Of a stretch of DNA of 64,000 bases, positions 32,689 to 44,900 are shown one piece after another. The notes beneath the pieces are model-generated. The model did not search any database. It saw only the letters and a list, made by a program, of their open reading frames with translations, and was not told the origin of the DNA. The stretch is from Anastatus disparis (Eukaryota; Arthropoda; Insecta; Hymenoptera; Eupelmidae). Numbering within the stretch: position 1 is the first letter of the stretch; each line of letters opens with the position of its first letter. Location of the stretch: positions 930,001 to 994,000 of the forward strand of contig JAFFSR010000309.1 in NCBI GenBank assembly GCA_017163975.1, read 5' to 3'. A program made the position numbers and the translations under genes.

Positions 32689-33552
32689 CAGTCTCATTTA
32701 AATCATTTTTATCTACTTCTATGTCACTCTCATTCTCTTCTTGCTCCATGCTTTCGTCTTGCGATTCAGATTTACTGACGTCATGCTTATCTCTTTCGCT
32801 TCTGCTCTCACTTACAATTTTTTTTTCTTGCTTTTTACTCTGATATTTCACTTCAAACTCGTTCTCAAAATATGATTCTTCGTCTATCTCATTGTTTATA
32901 ATTTTAACGTCAGAGTTTATTCTTAACGACTTTCCCACTTTTTCTTTTTCTGAGCTTATACTCGGCACTAGCAGGTAGTATTTTTAATACATATGTGAAC
33001 GAAATTTTTCTTTTTCATTAATATTTGTTCGATTAATCGCATCTTGAGGTGCACTGCTTCTCAATGCTTCTGCCACCTCTTCTAGTGTTTCTTCCTAAAT
33101 ATTTATTTGTACACTGATCTCTACCATTTATCTCTCGTTCTTGCACATTGACCAAAAATCGAGCACACATTTTTGTTACAATTTCAGGCATCATTTCTAA
33201 TATACTTTTCTTGCTACTTCCTTCACTTTGAGTTGTATTTTCTAAATTCCCCTGTCTTTCAGTTTTAGATTTATATTCTAATATTTCTATAATGAATCTG
33301 TGTCGTAACCACTTTTAGTATTTTTCAACGTACCTTTATTTCCACTTTTTGATGTCTTGCCTATTGTGTCTTGTCTGTATGTCTTGTCTATGTATTGTTA
33401 TGTATGTCTTGTCTATCTACTGGTGTGCTCATTGCAAGAATTCCTTCTCGCATGGTTGTGCTTTTTCGCATATATGCGAGTTTACCGTCGTCTTGCGCTT
33501 GACTTATTATATTTTCGGCCTGAATTAATTCTCTCTTTCTATCTGCTTGAGT
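32689..33552 (-). pseudogene. Element C: acidic linker downstream of RNase H
   Basis: One frame (32968-32689 outside the palindrome) is rich in Glu, Asp, Ser and Lys (SESQDESMEQEENESDIEVDKND). It continues, after the inserted MITE, into the OTU-like segment. From 32969 to 33552 further Lys/Glu-rich coding-like stretches (TLEEVAEALRSSAPQDAINR) are seen with stops. No integrase motif appears here. Confidence 0.5.
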
Positions 33553-34305
33553 TTAGCGTGTTTTCAATACTTTCTTGTTTCGTATATTCCTTCTATACGC
33601 TGATCTTTTCCAAGGATCTTTCTTTCTTTTTCTATAATTCCAATTTTCCTCTGATTCAACGTTATTCTCGATTTCTGCTTCATCGTTTGTGTCTTGAATA
33701 AATATTTTTTTCTTAGGATTTTCAGAGTTTTTTGAGCTTGAGTTCACTTGTTTTGTTTTATTTTCACCTTTCTTATCCACCGCGCGTGTGATGAAAATTC
33801 TCGCAGGTGTTCCACACCCGCTAGTGCTTGGATCTTGTTTATCTAGCTTATCTGCGAATTGATACATTTCTGCGCGCGGTAATTTAGGATTTTCTTCACC
33901 GTCTGCAATTACTGGATTTCTAGAAGGCGCATCGGCTGCATTATTTTTCCTACCTGGTCTATATACAACATCAAAAGTATACCCTCGTAAAGCTGCTTTT
34001 AATCTATTAAATTTCAAATCAGGCTTCGTGCTTGTATGAAAATGTTTTGATGGTTCATGATCTGTCACTACGGTAAATTTTGTACCGTATAAATAAGGTC
34101 TAAATTGTTCTTTCGCAAAAACAACTGCCAATAATTCTTTGTTATATATAGAATAACTAAGTTCGCTTCCTTTTAGACATCTAGAAGCATATAGACGAAG
34201 TCGATCTTCTACGATTTTTCCTTGGCTTAATATTGCGCCTTTCGTACAATCCGACGCATCTGTTTTTACTATAAACGGCTCGTCCAATTTAGGTGCGGCC
34301 AACAC
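33553..34305 (-). pseudogene. pol: Element C RNase H and tail
   Basis: The 250-codon frame starts in the RNase H domain: VKTDASDCTKGAILSQG (catalytic D), YNKELLAVVFA (E), VTDHEPSKHF (D) and NNAADAPSR (D), all conserved. A tail of Lys, Asn and Glu residues follows to a stop at 33553. It is in frame with the degraded RT thumb and connection upstream (34306-34700), where stops interrupt recognisable motifs such as VLGHIVGKGQIK and FLGFFGYYRQFIKDF. Confidence 0.85.
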
Positions 34306-35640
34306 AGACTTTTCGCATAGCTTCTCACGTAACGTGTTAAACGCTATTTGCTATTTTTCTACCCACATAAATTTCTCTTTTGCAGAACTTATTTTATGTA
34401 GTGACCTTGCTATGCTTGCAAAATCTTTTATAAATTGACGATAATAACCAAAGAAACCTAAGAATTGCTCTACTTTCTTTTTATTTATAGGTATAGGATA
34501 ATCACGCATCTCTTCTATCTTTTTTAGGTCTGTTTTAATTTGCCCTTTTCCTACTATGTGTCCTAATACCTGTGCTCCACGTCTTAAAAATTGACATTTC
34601 TATGGTTCAATAGTCAAGTTAGCATTCTCAACGCGTTTTAAAAATCTTTTAAAACGAAGAACGGGCTGTTCTAAATTTTCGGCGTGTATAATTACGTCAT
34701 GTTAGTAAATTTCAAGCTCTAAACCTTGCGAGCCCTGCAAAGCTGGATTTATGGCCCTGCTGAAGGTCATAAGTACTTCACATAAACCCATAGCCATACG
34801 CTTGTATTGATATGTACCCGATGGCCCTGAAAATGCAGTTTTATACGCGTCTTTTAAATCAATTTTTACCAAATAATAGCCATCCTTAAGATCTACGGTG
34901 GTGATGTAATTCGCTGAGGCTAAATTTTCTAAGATGTCACAAGTTAATGGCAGTGGATAGCAACTTTCCACAGTGATTTCAATTAGTTGGTGAAAATCTG
35001 TCACCAAACGCCAGAGTTTACTGCCGTGAGGGTCACTTTTCTTTATAACTATCCATACGAAGCTATTATAACTCGACATGGATGGTTCTATAATATTTTT
35101 TTCCAGTCATTTCTTTATTTTTTGCTGCATAATATTTTTTAGTGCTATCGGGTAACGGTACGGTTTCACACGAACTGGCTCTTTGTGTGTCGTTTTTATC
35201 GTATGTCTTAAAATATTTGTAGCTGGCAGTAATTCATTGTCTAACCCAAACACAAAGGGATTCTCGGATATTAAGCTTTTAACATGCTCTTTTTCTTCTT
35301 TATTTAATTCTTTTAAGACTAATATATCCATTATTTTTTCCACTTTTTCTTTTATTTTACTTGGGCTTTTATTCGCCATGCATCTGTCTACATATTTCAT
35401 TTCAGCATCAGCCCTTTTTTTCTCTGAATTTTGTTGTGCGTACTCCGATATTGTGCGTCTAATCTTTTCGCAATCGAAAACTTCGTTTCCCTCGGGGTTG
35501 CCGTCCTCACCGGCATAAAAATCATTATCTTTTTCTATAGCTTCGGATGGAAAAATTTCTATTTCTGAAGTCGGAATTTCTATATTTTTATAATTTGTAT
35601 TTATGCATATAGCATATGCTCTACCATTTTTATTTTCCAT
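34306..35640 (-). pseudogene. pol: Element C reverse transcriptase and preceding linker
   Basis: The linker (35640-35107) ends with LLPATNILRHTIKTTHKEPVR, the usual lead-in to gypsy RT. The RT part (35079-34702) carries FVWIVIKKSDPHGSKLWRLV, YPLPLTCDILENLASANY and the palm VDLKDGYYLVK. The catalytic YLDD box is destroyed: it reads Y, stop, H, D at about 34697-34705. Frameshifts near 35100 and stops beyond 34700 complete the picture of a dead gene. Confidence 0.8.
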
Positions 35641-35670
35641 TATAAAATTTCCGGATAATAGGCCATGTCC

Positions 35671-36229
35671 TTAATTTTGAAGTGGCACCCAGCCTACTTC
35701 TACATCATTATTCATAACTTTTACAACAATAACGCGTCTCATTTTAGCGGGAATTCCCACTTTTTCCAACCGCTCAAAGGAAATTGATAATTTTATAAAA
35801 TCAACACTTTTATGTATGGCATTTATATATCCGCCGTGCTCATTCATAGTTTCCCAGCCTAACAGCCCATCTGTTTCTACAGGAAAGCTATCTGAGACAA
35901 TATCAACCTCACATTTTAATCCTTGAAGAGTCATATCTGCTTCGGCCTTTATAACTGAAATATCCTCTTCATAATCTACGTAAAACCTTGCATTGCCTCC
36001 TTTTACATTCCGAATCTCTAATTTAACAATTGGCGAATTTGGGGCTACGCACGCTAGTTTTATATTTATTGCGTGCCTAATTTTTACATGCTTACTATCA
36101 TCATTAATTATTGTATGTTGATTATTACTATTCAATTCCTGCCCGGCGCCTGAGGATTGCGGCGGACATACTGCGAGATTAAAGGCTCGCTCATTCTATT
36201 CGATTATTTCTATTTCCTCTTGCATCTGA
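35671..36229 (-). pseudogene. pol: Element C aspartic protease with lost active site
   Basis: The 154-codon frame (36135-35671), extended upstream to 36229 through one stop, has the layout of a retroviral-type protease. Where FxxDTGAD is expected it reads FYVDYEEDISVIK, so the Asp stays but the Thr-Gly pair is gone. The second conserved motif reads DGLLGWETM. With that loop altered, activity is unlikely. The palindromic MITE at 36230 lies directly upstream and separates it from gag. Confidence 0.65.
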
Positions 36230-36850
36230 CCAGGAGAGTATCTGAGTTGCGGGTCGCAGATTTTGATGAAACTTCGGGATAAGTATTTAGGTACCAAAAT
36301 ATGAGTAAAGCCACAGCGGTACGGTCTAACGCTTCGAAAAACTGAAGTTATGGACGATTATAGTCTTATTTTCAGAAAAATATGAAAAAAGAACTCCTAA
36401 TTGAAGTGTAAATAATTCTGTCTAGAAATATCTTTAGTAAATCCACAATAATTAAATTGAAAGCAGAGAAATTAAGCTTTAATTTGCTAGTTTCCGAATT
36501 AAAAAATAATAATTAGAACTAAAGTTATGCTTGTTTAAAGTTAACTTAAGCATAACTTTAGTTCAAATTATTAGTTTTTAATTTGAAAACTAGCAAATTA
36601 AAGCTTGCTTTCTCTGCTTTCATTTTAGTTATTGTGGATTTATTAAAGACATTTCTAGACAGAATTATTTACACTTCAATTAGGAGTTCTTTTTTTATAT
36701 TTTTCCGAAAATAAGACTATAATTGTCCATAACTTCAGTTTTTCGAATCATTAGACCGTACCGCTGTAGCTTTACTCATATTTTGGTACCTAAATACTTA
36801 TCCTAACGTTTCATCAAGATTTGTGACCCGCAACTCAGATACTCTCCTGG
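36230..36850. mobile_element. Foldback MITE inserted in element C, 310-bp arms
   Basis: A nearly perfect palindrome centred near 36540, with ends CCAGGAGAGTATCTGAGTTG. There is almost no loop: the centre reads through GTTAACTTAAGCATAAC. Scattered mismatches lie along the arms. It separates the gag and protease parts of element C. No target duplication is clear (flanks TCTGA and TAAGT). Confidence 0.88.
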
Positions 36851-36899
36851 TAAGTCCCGTTCTCTATCCGGGTCGCGCGTTTGATTCTCGTTTTTGTTA

Positions 36900-38998
36900 T
36901 ACTAATATCTCTCACGATTGTTGACTCTACTACGATTTTCTATTAAACCATCTATCGTCTCTATTAACATTGCACGTATTATTTTTATCATTGTAACGCA
37001 ACGGAACTTGAGCATTATAATTATATTCATTATTACGTGAGTCATAGTTTCTATTTTCGCTATGACTGCTGTTGAATCTACTATAATTATTTCTTGCATT
37101 ATTATAATTGTTGCCGTTTCTATAATCATTTCTGTAATGATAATTATTATTAAAATTCCTGCCGTTATCCTTACTATTGGAATTACCTCTGTTGAAGTTA
37201 TTATTATTATTGAACCCTTGGTTGTAATTATTATTGACAAAATTATTTCTGTTGTAATTATTCCGTGGACCGCCGTTATAATTTTTATTATTATTCGATT
37301 TATCTTCGTTCTTATTATTATTTCGCGAGCTGTTTTTATTTTGTGCATGAATGATATCATTTTCAGCATCATTCCTCATTATTTGACAGTCCGCCATCGC
37401 GTGCCCCATTTTATCGCATGGGTGCATCATATTCTATCGTACCTTTTTTTAGTACAAGCGCCTTTCTTGTGACCTTCCTTATCACAATAACTGCATTTCA
37501 CGGTTGCTGGCTCCTTTTCATTTTTTATAAACGTAGTTTGCATAGTTTTTATTTGTGCTTCATACACTTTATTTGTATTTAATGCCTGATGTTGACTTTG
37601 CATCAATTACATCATACTATTGTCATTTAGCTGCGTCAATAATGAGCAAGCTTGCATATTTGGTGCTATAGAATTTATGGGCTGCAGGCCCTTTATAAAT
37701 GAATTTTGCATCTGTGCAAATAGACGTGTTCTTTGTTTATTTTCATAATCGTCTACTAGTTGTATGTATAAGGGCGATGTTAAACTAAACAAATAATATT
37801 GTAATGCATCTCTTTCTATTAGTTGCTTTTTATCTAACCTATCTTGTATATTCAACATTGGAATTGTATCATAAATTGTTAATAATCTATTTAATAATGC
37901 TTGTGCCCGGGCGCCAAAATCTGCTGTTGATTCACCCTGTTGCTGTGTTACTATTTTTAATTGCGTTGGTGAGTCTTCCGATCCGTTATATTATTATATT
38001 GTGATTCTAAGTCTATTATCTGAGCTTTGATTGATTCATATTGGGTTAGACGTCCCGTGAAAATTTCCGCTGCTTTCCCCGTGAGTTTGGATGCCAACTC
38101 ATACATAATATAAATTTGGCAACAAACCAAAATTATTTACTATGCTCCTTAACACAGAACAAAATAAAGGCAATTTGTCTACGTTCCCGTCAAAATACGG
38201 TATTTGTCTTATCACTTGATGTAATAATAACTAAGGTTCACCTAGTGCTTGAATTATTTATTGTGTGTTCTTTGCGTGATTAGAGTTTATAGGTACGTTA
38301 GTATTAAAATTTGAACTTATTTGTGCTGCTATATTATTCCAAGTTTGCGGACTGTTTTGAGAAAAGCTTGTGCTTGCGAGAGAATTGCTATTATGAGGTA
38401 TTTGATGCGACAAGGTTACATTTGGCAAACTCACGTTTTGAGTTGTCATGTAATTATAAGGTTTTGATGTAAAAATCGGTTGGTTCGGTCCCGAATAAGT
38501 GTACGGCCCTGGGATTTCCCATGCATATTTTGCATTATTTTCTACATTTTTGTTGGAACTTAAAATTTTTGTTTTCGTTCCTGTTTTTCCTAGATTAGGA
38601 TCCTTTTTCCCTTTATCATCATTTATATTTCAAATTTTCGCACACACTACTACATTAATCGGAATTTGAATATTGCTTTCTTGTTGTAGCCTAAACATTT
38701 CTCTAATAAAACTCGACGGATTTTACGGTAACTTGAACCCTTGTGTCGCGGCTCTTCCGTATTTTTCCTTCAGTTCTTTTATTTCTTTATCTGATAAGGT
38801 AGTTGTTAAATTTTCGCCTGGTCTTGAAGCGTGGACCAGTATATACACAGTATTCTATGACGATGCTGGATATGACGTTACTTTGTTTTCAAGTCCGACT
38901 AAGCTTTCCTCACTATGTAAGCCTCTGATAGGAGACAACAAACGTCCTCTATGTCTCGCTTTTTCGTCCTTTTTCCAAAATAAGTTATAGAGCGACAT
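36900..38998 (-). pseudogene. gag: Element C gag with two zinc knuckles and Asn-rich tail
   Basis: Starting at about 38998 (MSLYNLFWKKDEK), the frame is interrupted by several stops. Recognisable parts are a Ser/Asn/Gln-rich segment (38449-38258), a capsid-like piece (LDKKQLIERDALQYYLFSL, 37858-37607), two zinc knuckles near 37485 (CDKEGHKKGAC) and 37420 (CDKMGHAMADC), and a very Asn-rich tail (37300-36930) with Asn-Asn-Tyr-Asn repeats. The overlapping Ile/Thr-rich frame at 36902-37372 is a shadow of this tail. It cannot encode a working Gag. Confidence 0.7.
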
Positions 38999-39274
38999 TT
39001 TTGGACTCGAGTAAAAATTAAACATTTCCAAGAACTTATCTATTTTTTCAACTTTTAATTATTGCTTTATTGCTTTTACAAAAGGAGAGTGTTCACGTTT
39101 ATTTTTATGCACGCTGATATTTAATTTAATTTACGGAGAATTGTTAGTAAACAACGACAAAAATTATGACATAAAAATGTCACTGAAAATCACATTAATT
39201 ATGAAATTTTTTATTAATAGTAGATTTTCTTACAAGGAGATAAAATGAAACTTCCGCACGTACGTGCGGGCGAA
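38999..39274. other. Spacer with a FLYWCH-like scrap
   Basis: The leader of element C or flanking DNA. At 39222-39268 the plus strand reads FLQGDKMKLPHV in one frame, similar to FLHGDEMKRPLV on the minus strand near 1080-1120, so a third copy of that coding scrap lies right before repeat copy 2. Confidence 0.45.
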
Positions 39275-39918
39275 CAATTATTTGTTTTTTTTGTTTTAGC
39301 GCGTGTATGTGTTGTTCTTTGCTGCCGCCCAGCATTTGTCACGCGAGTGTAACGAGCGTTAAAGGGCTGACGGCGGCAGCAAAGAATAACACATGCACAA
39401 GTCTTAATCACGAGAGAAAGAAAGACACATGAAAAACACGTGCACAAGAATCCTCTTTTATGAACGAGAAAGAGAGAGAGAGAGAAACACATAAAAACAC
39501 ATGCACGAGCCTCTTTTATTTTTTTATACGAGTTAAAATGAGAAAAAAGAGTGTGTACACTTTTTATAACACTACACTATTTATAATATAAGATTTTAAA
39601 GTTTAGAATCATATTTTATTAGAATACAATTCGTTTTAATTTATAAACGCAACGTACATATCGTCTGTCTTTTTTTTTGTTATGAGAGAGACAAAGACAG
39701 AATACAATCGTAAACACGTGCCTACGGCTTTTAGCAACAGTTTTGGTTAGGTCGAGTCTATGTTTCTCTTCGAGAGATATTTTAACGTAAGGCACGGAAG
39801 GCGCCGACAGGAGGCGCGTGAGTCATTTCAACTGTAGCTAAAAATGCTACTTTTTCTAGTGTAAAGGCTCGACGGAACCGCGTGATTTCGCCTAAGGGAT
39901 AGAGAAAATTATTTTTCA
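39275..39918 (+). repeat. Dispersed 0.64-kb repeat, copy 2
   Basis: Same order of motifs as copy 1: the GTTTTAGCGCGTGTATGTG start, the GCTGCCG hairpin, a GA microsatellite, a T-rich stretch, and the tail GGAACCGCGTGATTTCGCC. Differences are scattered. Orientation is the same as copy 1. Confidence 0.7.
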
Positions 39919-40324
39919 AAAGGCTATAGGCGGGTTACCATAGTGAAATTGCCCCCTCTTAGAATCCTCATGACTCATGTACCATTTGATAGAGGTTAAA
40001 AAAAACTCCCACACACCAATTTTCAGCCCCCTAACCCTTGCGCATGCGCAGTAAAGTCAGAATAAGTGTTTTTTCGACTTTATTTTATTTTGACGTCCCT
40101 TTACATAAAAGACTCTTGCAAAAATATATAAGGGTAGGTTATTGTATGGAAATTGAACAAAAATTTTTACAGATTACATAACCTTAAATATCAACCTTGA
40201 AATTGATATTTAAGATTTAAATCGTTACTTTCACACCCTCGCTATTAAGGTGCCAGATTTGAAATTGATTTTTTAAATATATTTTTACCTCTTATTAACG
40301 ATAGTTATATTAGCTAAAAAAAAA
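39919..40324. other. Unassigned spacer
   Basis: No gene or repeat is recognised. It may be the 3' flank of the DDE transposase element whose coding part lies at 46065-46198 and 59932-61949. Confidence 0.4.
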
Positions 40325-40600
40325 ATGGTGCGCAACCCTGATTTTCTCAAAAAACCGATATTCTTGCCCTTTTTTCGTATTTCCTATAGGTTATGTTACA
40401 ATCTAATAATCCAAACAAAGATTTTTAGTGTATTTTATTCCCCTCTTTATGACGGTACTGGTAGTTTTAAGGATAAGAGGCATTTGAACCTTATTTTTTG
40501 CAAAAAATCAACTTTTTTGCACTTTTTCATATTTTTTATAGGTTATCTTATAAGTTAAGAGCTTGAATGACTTTTTTTTGCGTATTTTTTGACCACAAAA
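40325..40600. repeat. Tandem duplication, period about 153 bp
   Basis: AACCCTGATTTTCTCAAAAA ... CCTATAGGTTATGTTA ... GTATTTT recurs as AACCTTATTTTTTGCAAAAA ... TTATAGGTTATCTTA ... GTATTTTTTGACC. The units are diverged. Any ORF across it is a by-product of the repeat. Confidence 0.6.
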
Positions 40601-40605
40601 AAAAA

Positions 40606-40653
40606 AAAAAGCTATTACTACTACTATTACTACTACTACTTCTACTACTACTG

Positions 40654-40702
<49 letters not shown>

Positions 40703-41129
40703 AGCAGACGACGACGACGAGGACGACGACGACGACGAGGACGACGACGACGACGACGAGGACGACGACGACGACGAGGACGACGACGACGACGACGACG
40801 ACGACGAGGACGACGACGACGACGACGAGGACGACGACGACGAGGACGACGACGACGACGAGGACGACGACGACGACGAGGACGACGACGACGACGAGGA
40901 CGACGACGACGACGAGGACGACGACGACGACGAGGACGACGACGACGACGACGACGAGGACGACGACGACGACGAGGACGAGGACGACGAGGACGACGAC
41001 GACGACGAGGACGACGACGACGACGAGGACGACGACGACGACGACGAGGACGACGACGACGACGACGACGACGACGAGGACGACGACGACGACGAGGACG
41101 ACGACGACGACGAGGACGACGACGACGAG

Positions 41130-41191
<62 letters not shown>

Positions 41192-41228
41192 GGATGAGGA
41201 TGATGATGAGGATGATGGTAATGATAAA

Positions 41229-41264
<36 letters not shown>

Positions 41265-41268
41265 TTTT
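40606..41268. repeat. Compound trinucleotide array: ACT, CTG, GAC, GATGAC, AAT
   Basis: A 0.66-kb run of triplets: (CTA)n to about 40650, (CTG)n to 40703, then a switch at CTGCAGCAGACGACG to (GAC)n with GAG every five to nine triplets up to about 41160, then (GATGAC)n, then (AAT)n to 41263 and a T-run. The regular GAG interruptions form a higher-order pattern. The Leu/Thr/Arg-rich frames through it are artefacts. The AAT end touches the 3' tail of the LINE. Confidence 0.95.
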
Positions 41269-41273
41269 TTTTT

Positions 41274-41935
41274 CTATAGATTGGTTGAACGAAAAAAATC
41301 TGCTCTCAGACTGCCGTCAGTTCGCTGAGCCTGGATAGATATCCGGGAACAGAGTACAGACGGTTTAGAGGGGTTCTAGATGTACTAGCAAACCTCTAAA
41401 ATTACGCGATTCCATTGCCTGCCTAATGATAGCAAAAAATGCAGTCATTGGACGTGTAGGGGATTCTTCAATCTCCACTCACGGCGTCGTTTTACCCCGG
41501 GACTGTTTATCACATTACTTCAGGGTCGCACCGCGTTCCAAGTCTTTTGGACCTTTTCCTTCTGACTTTATCTGTAAATATTCAGATTTGCAATAATATA
41601 GATCTATGCCTCATAAGCAACATGATTTTAAAGGCTATCTTCTGCCTGGCGATCGGCTCTGTAAAGGGGAGCATATATAGTCGCATATATATAGTACAGT
41701 ATGGACTGGCTCTGTAGAGCAGCAAAATCAGTCCATAATTTTCTCTTTAGTCTTTATTCTTTTGTTCTGAGATCGATCTTATGTTGCTTGTGGGGCTATC
41801 CTCTCTACCGCGTCTGACTCATACTCACACTTAATCTCGCGCTTATTTACAACGACCCTCATTTATACCACAGCTAAAGCTGGAGCTTTTGCTGCTATCT
41901 CAAACATTTCCTGGGTGCTCGATTTGTTTTCGCCG
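41274..41935 (-). other. 3' untranslated region of the R1-clade LINE
   Basis: GC content is typical of the LINE rather than of the flank. No ORF; it runs from the ORF2 stop region to the A-rich tail. Confidence 0.55.
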
Positions 41936-44900
41936 TTAAGACGAATCCTCGTCGTCACCCTCCTCACCCGAATCTATGGGACCGGCTACTGCCTCTAGGT
42001 TATGGTGAGGTATAAGCCTGACTCCCCGCGCCTTATTCGTACTTAGTTCGATTGCCCTATCTAAGAACGGTTTCTTCTTTCTTAGGACGCTTTCGACAAA
42101 TAGTGCCATAGCGTCCCACTTTTCTTTGGCCAACATCATTTTACTGATGATGGTATCTGGCGTTAATGCTTCAATTATCCTCTCAACCTGGCGTCTTTCT
42201 TCGTTCCACTGATGGCAGGCGAAAAACGTATGATACGCATCGTTGCGATCCGCGAAACAGAAGATGCAGCCCGGGTTCTGTGTCTTTCCCCTTTTACTGA
42301 GATAAGCGCAGAAATACCACTGGTTACTAAGGAACTGGGTGAGGTAATAGTGGGCCTCCCCGTATCGTCTATCGACCCATGGAGCCAGCTCCCTAATGAG
42401 CACGTGGGTCCATCGGCCTTTTACCCTCGATTCCATGTTTTTTGCCAGGATTCCATGGTAACCTGTCTTTCTTCTTTCTGAACGATTGCAGTTTCATCTT
42501 CTATTTTCTTCCGTTTGTAGGTTCGCTTGCATTCCATCGCCTGTAATTCGATCGAGATGATTCCCGCGAGGACTAGCACCGCAGGTCCCGAGACAGTGCG
42601 ATAGGCGCTGGTGACTCTAAGAGCCCCTCTCCTTTGAACAGAAGATAGTACGTTTCTGTGCGTCTCTCTACTCATTTGGTCAGCCCATATTCCAGAGCCG
42701 TACAATAAGATGGACGTCGTGACTGTCATTTAAAGTCGTCGTGTGCTTGATTTCGGGCCGCTGGTATTGGCCATAAGACGACTTAACTGCAACGTTTTCT
42801 TTATCGCTTTATTGGCGAAGTGTTTTAGGTGCGACAGAAAAGTTAGTTTTGCATCTAGCTTTATGCCAAGATACGTCACCTCCTTCCTTGTCGGCACCAC
42901 GTTTGTGCCTACTGTCATCGGAAACTCAATGTCGATGTGTTTCCAGGTTAAGGGCACTATTTCTGTTTTGGCCATCGCTATTTCGAGACCATGTTTCACC
43001 ATCCACTCGGAGATTCTTCCCATCGCCGTGTTTAGTATGTGCTGGGCAATGTTTGCGTTTTTCGCGGTGATGACTAAAGCGACATCATCAGCGTACGCGA
43101 ACATTTTCACCCCATCCGGCATTGCAAGTCTGAGTAATGCATCAAACAGGATGTTCCAGAAGTCTGGACCGAAGATCGAGCCCTGTGCCACGCCTGCGCT
43201 AAGGTCTTTTTCACGCCAGCCTTCTTCTGTCTCATAGCGGAGGATACGGTTTCTCAGATAGTCTCGTATCACTCGCATAAGGTATTATGGTACATTAAAC
43301 TCTTTCAACGCAGCAAGGAGATCAGGCCATTTTGCTGAGTTAAAAGCGTTTTTCGTATCCAGCATGACTAGAAACGCAATAAGATGGGAATGATAGTTCC
43401 CAGTCCATCCTTCTTTTGCTACCTTCACTATTTTTTCTACTGCATTTACGGTAGACCGCTTTTTCCTGAAGCCATACTGGTTGTTAGCAAGATCGCCAGC
43501 CGCCTGTACAGCTCCTTGTAATCGCGGTTTAAGCAGCCTCTCGTATAGCTTCCCTGCCTCGTCCAACATGCACAGTGGCCTGTGGGTCGATGGATGCCGG
43601 GGATCACCTCCCTTTCCTTTGTTGATCAGCACAAGACGTGCAATCTTTCAGGGAGTGCTAAACACACCCGTCTGGAGGCACGCGTTGTACATGTTCAACA
43701 AGAGAGATGGCGCTTCCACCGCTATACATTTAAGGACCTCGGATGGCATTCCGTCAGGGCCAGGTGCCTTATTGTTTTTCATCATTCTTGCAGCTATCTG
43801 TAGCTCTCCGCTTGTACAGAGCGGGATCTCTTCTGGTTCTCCTGTATTTTCCTGTTCTTCGAGTGGTCGATGCGTAGGGAACAAGTGGTTTACGATGTTT
43901 GCCATGGTCTCTTCTTCAAATGGCAACGTGGTGGCGGCGTTAAGCTTCTTGGTCACAATCTTGTAGGCCAAGCCCCACACCTCTCTGTTGACGTCTTCGC
44001 TCAGATCTTTCCAGCATTGTGCTTTGCTCCGATTGATCTTCTTACGAAGCCGTTTATGCACGTTTCTGTATTGCGCAGACAAAAGATCTGCTGCTGGTAA
44101 GTTCTTCTTTCTTGCTCTCTGTGATGATCTTCTGAGACTGAGAGCTTCTGACCTGGTTCTAGCGATTTCGTCATTCCACCAATACGCTGGACGCTTATGA
44201 TGTCGCGATCCCTTGCGCGGCATAGATGCATCACAGGCTCTGTAAATGAGACTCATCGTCTCTTTTACGAGAGCCTCCGCAGCGTCGGCGTTTTCGGTGG
44301 CAGTTGTCGCATCCGGTAGATTATCGAATCCTTGCTGCAGTACTTGGACAAGTTTCTCAGAGTCCAGCTTGGCAACGTTCCATCTGACTGATCTAGCCAC
44401 ATTTCACCTCGATGATTGGGATCTATCATGGATTTGAAATGTGATGTACTGGTGGTCACTTCCATTGTATGTCTCCAGCACTTTCCAATCTGACACCTTA
44501 CGTGAAAGATTTTCTGATGCGAAAGATACGTCAGGAATCGTACCGTTAGCTCCTCGTCTGAATGTCGGAGTGCTTCTGGTGTTTAGCACTGTTAGGCCGA
44601 GTCTGTCTGCCATCTCCATGATGTATTCTCCTCTGCTGTCCTTCAGTGGCATTCCCCACTCCAACGCTTTCGCGTTAAAGTCCCCTGCGACGACGACGTC
44701 GCCTTCCATTCCGCGGACAGAGTCTTCTAGCATATCCAGACGTCGCCTGAACGTGTCTGCTGTTGTGTTTGGTGTGAAATAACAGCTCACGTATGTAACG
44801 TTCCTGCTTTTGACCCATACGAAGCCTTCTCCAGCTCCATTTGCGTCTACTCTGATGTTTTTTGGGTCTACGTAGATCGCTGCAGTGCCAAGCTTGTCTC

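Larger units (their letters stand above)
31708..38998 (-). mobile_element. Retrotransposon C, decayed Ty3/gypsy with OTU-like segment
   Basis: On the minus strand the order is gag (38998 to about 36930), protease, linker, reverse transcriptase, RNase H, an acidic linker and an OTU-like segment ending at 31708. Two long foldback MITEs sit inside it (36230-36850 between gag and protease; 32024-32688 in the acidic linker). Catalytic motifs are degraded and there are many stops. No integrase and no LTRs are visible, so both ends are lost or too diverged. Confidence 0.8.

Noticed and set aside
36902..37372. 156-codon Ile/Thr/Met-rich minus frame and the matching plus-strand frame
   Set aside because: Both are shadows of the Asn-rich Gag tail of element C in other frames.
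40567..41328. 253-codon and 191-codon frames of Leu, Thr, Arg or Cys runs
   Set aside because: They are products of the trinucleotide array; every frame of such an array is open.
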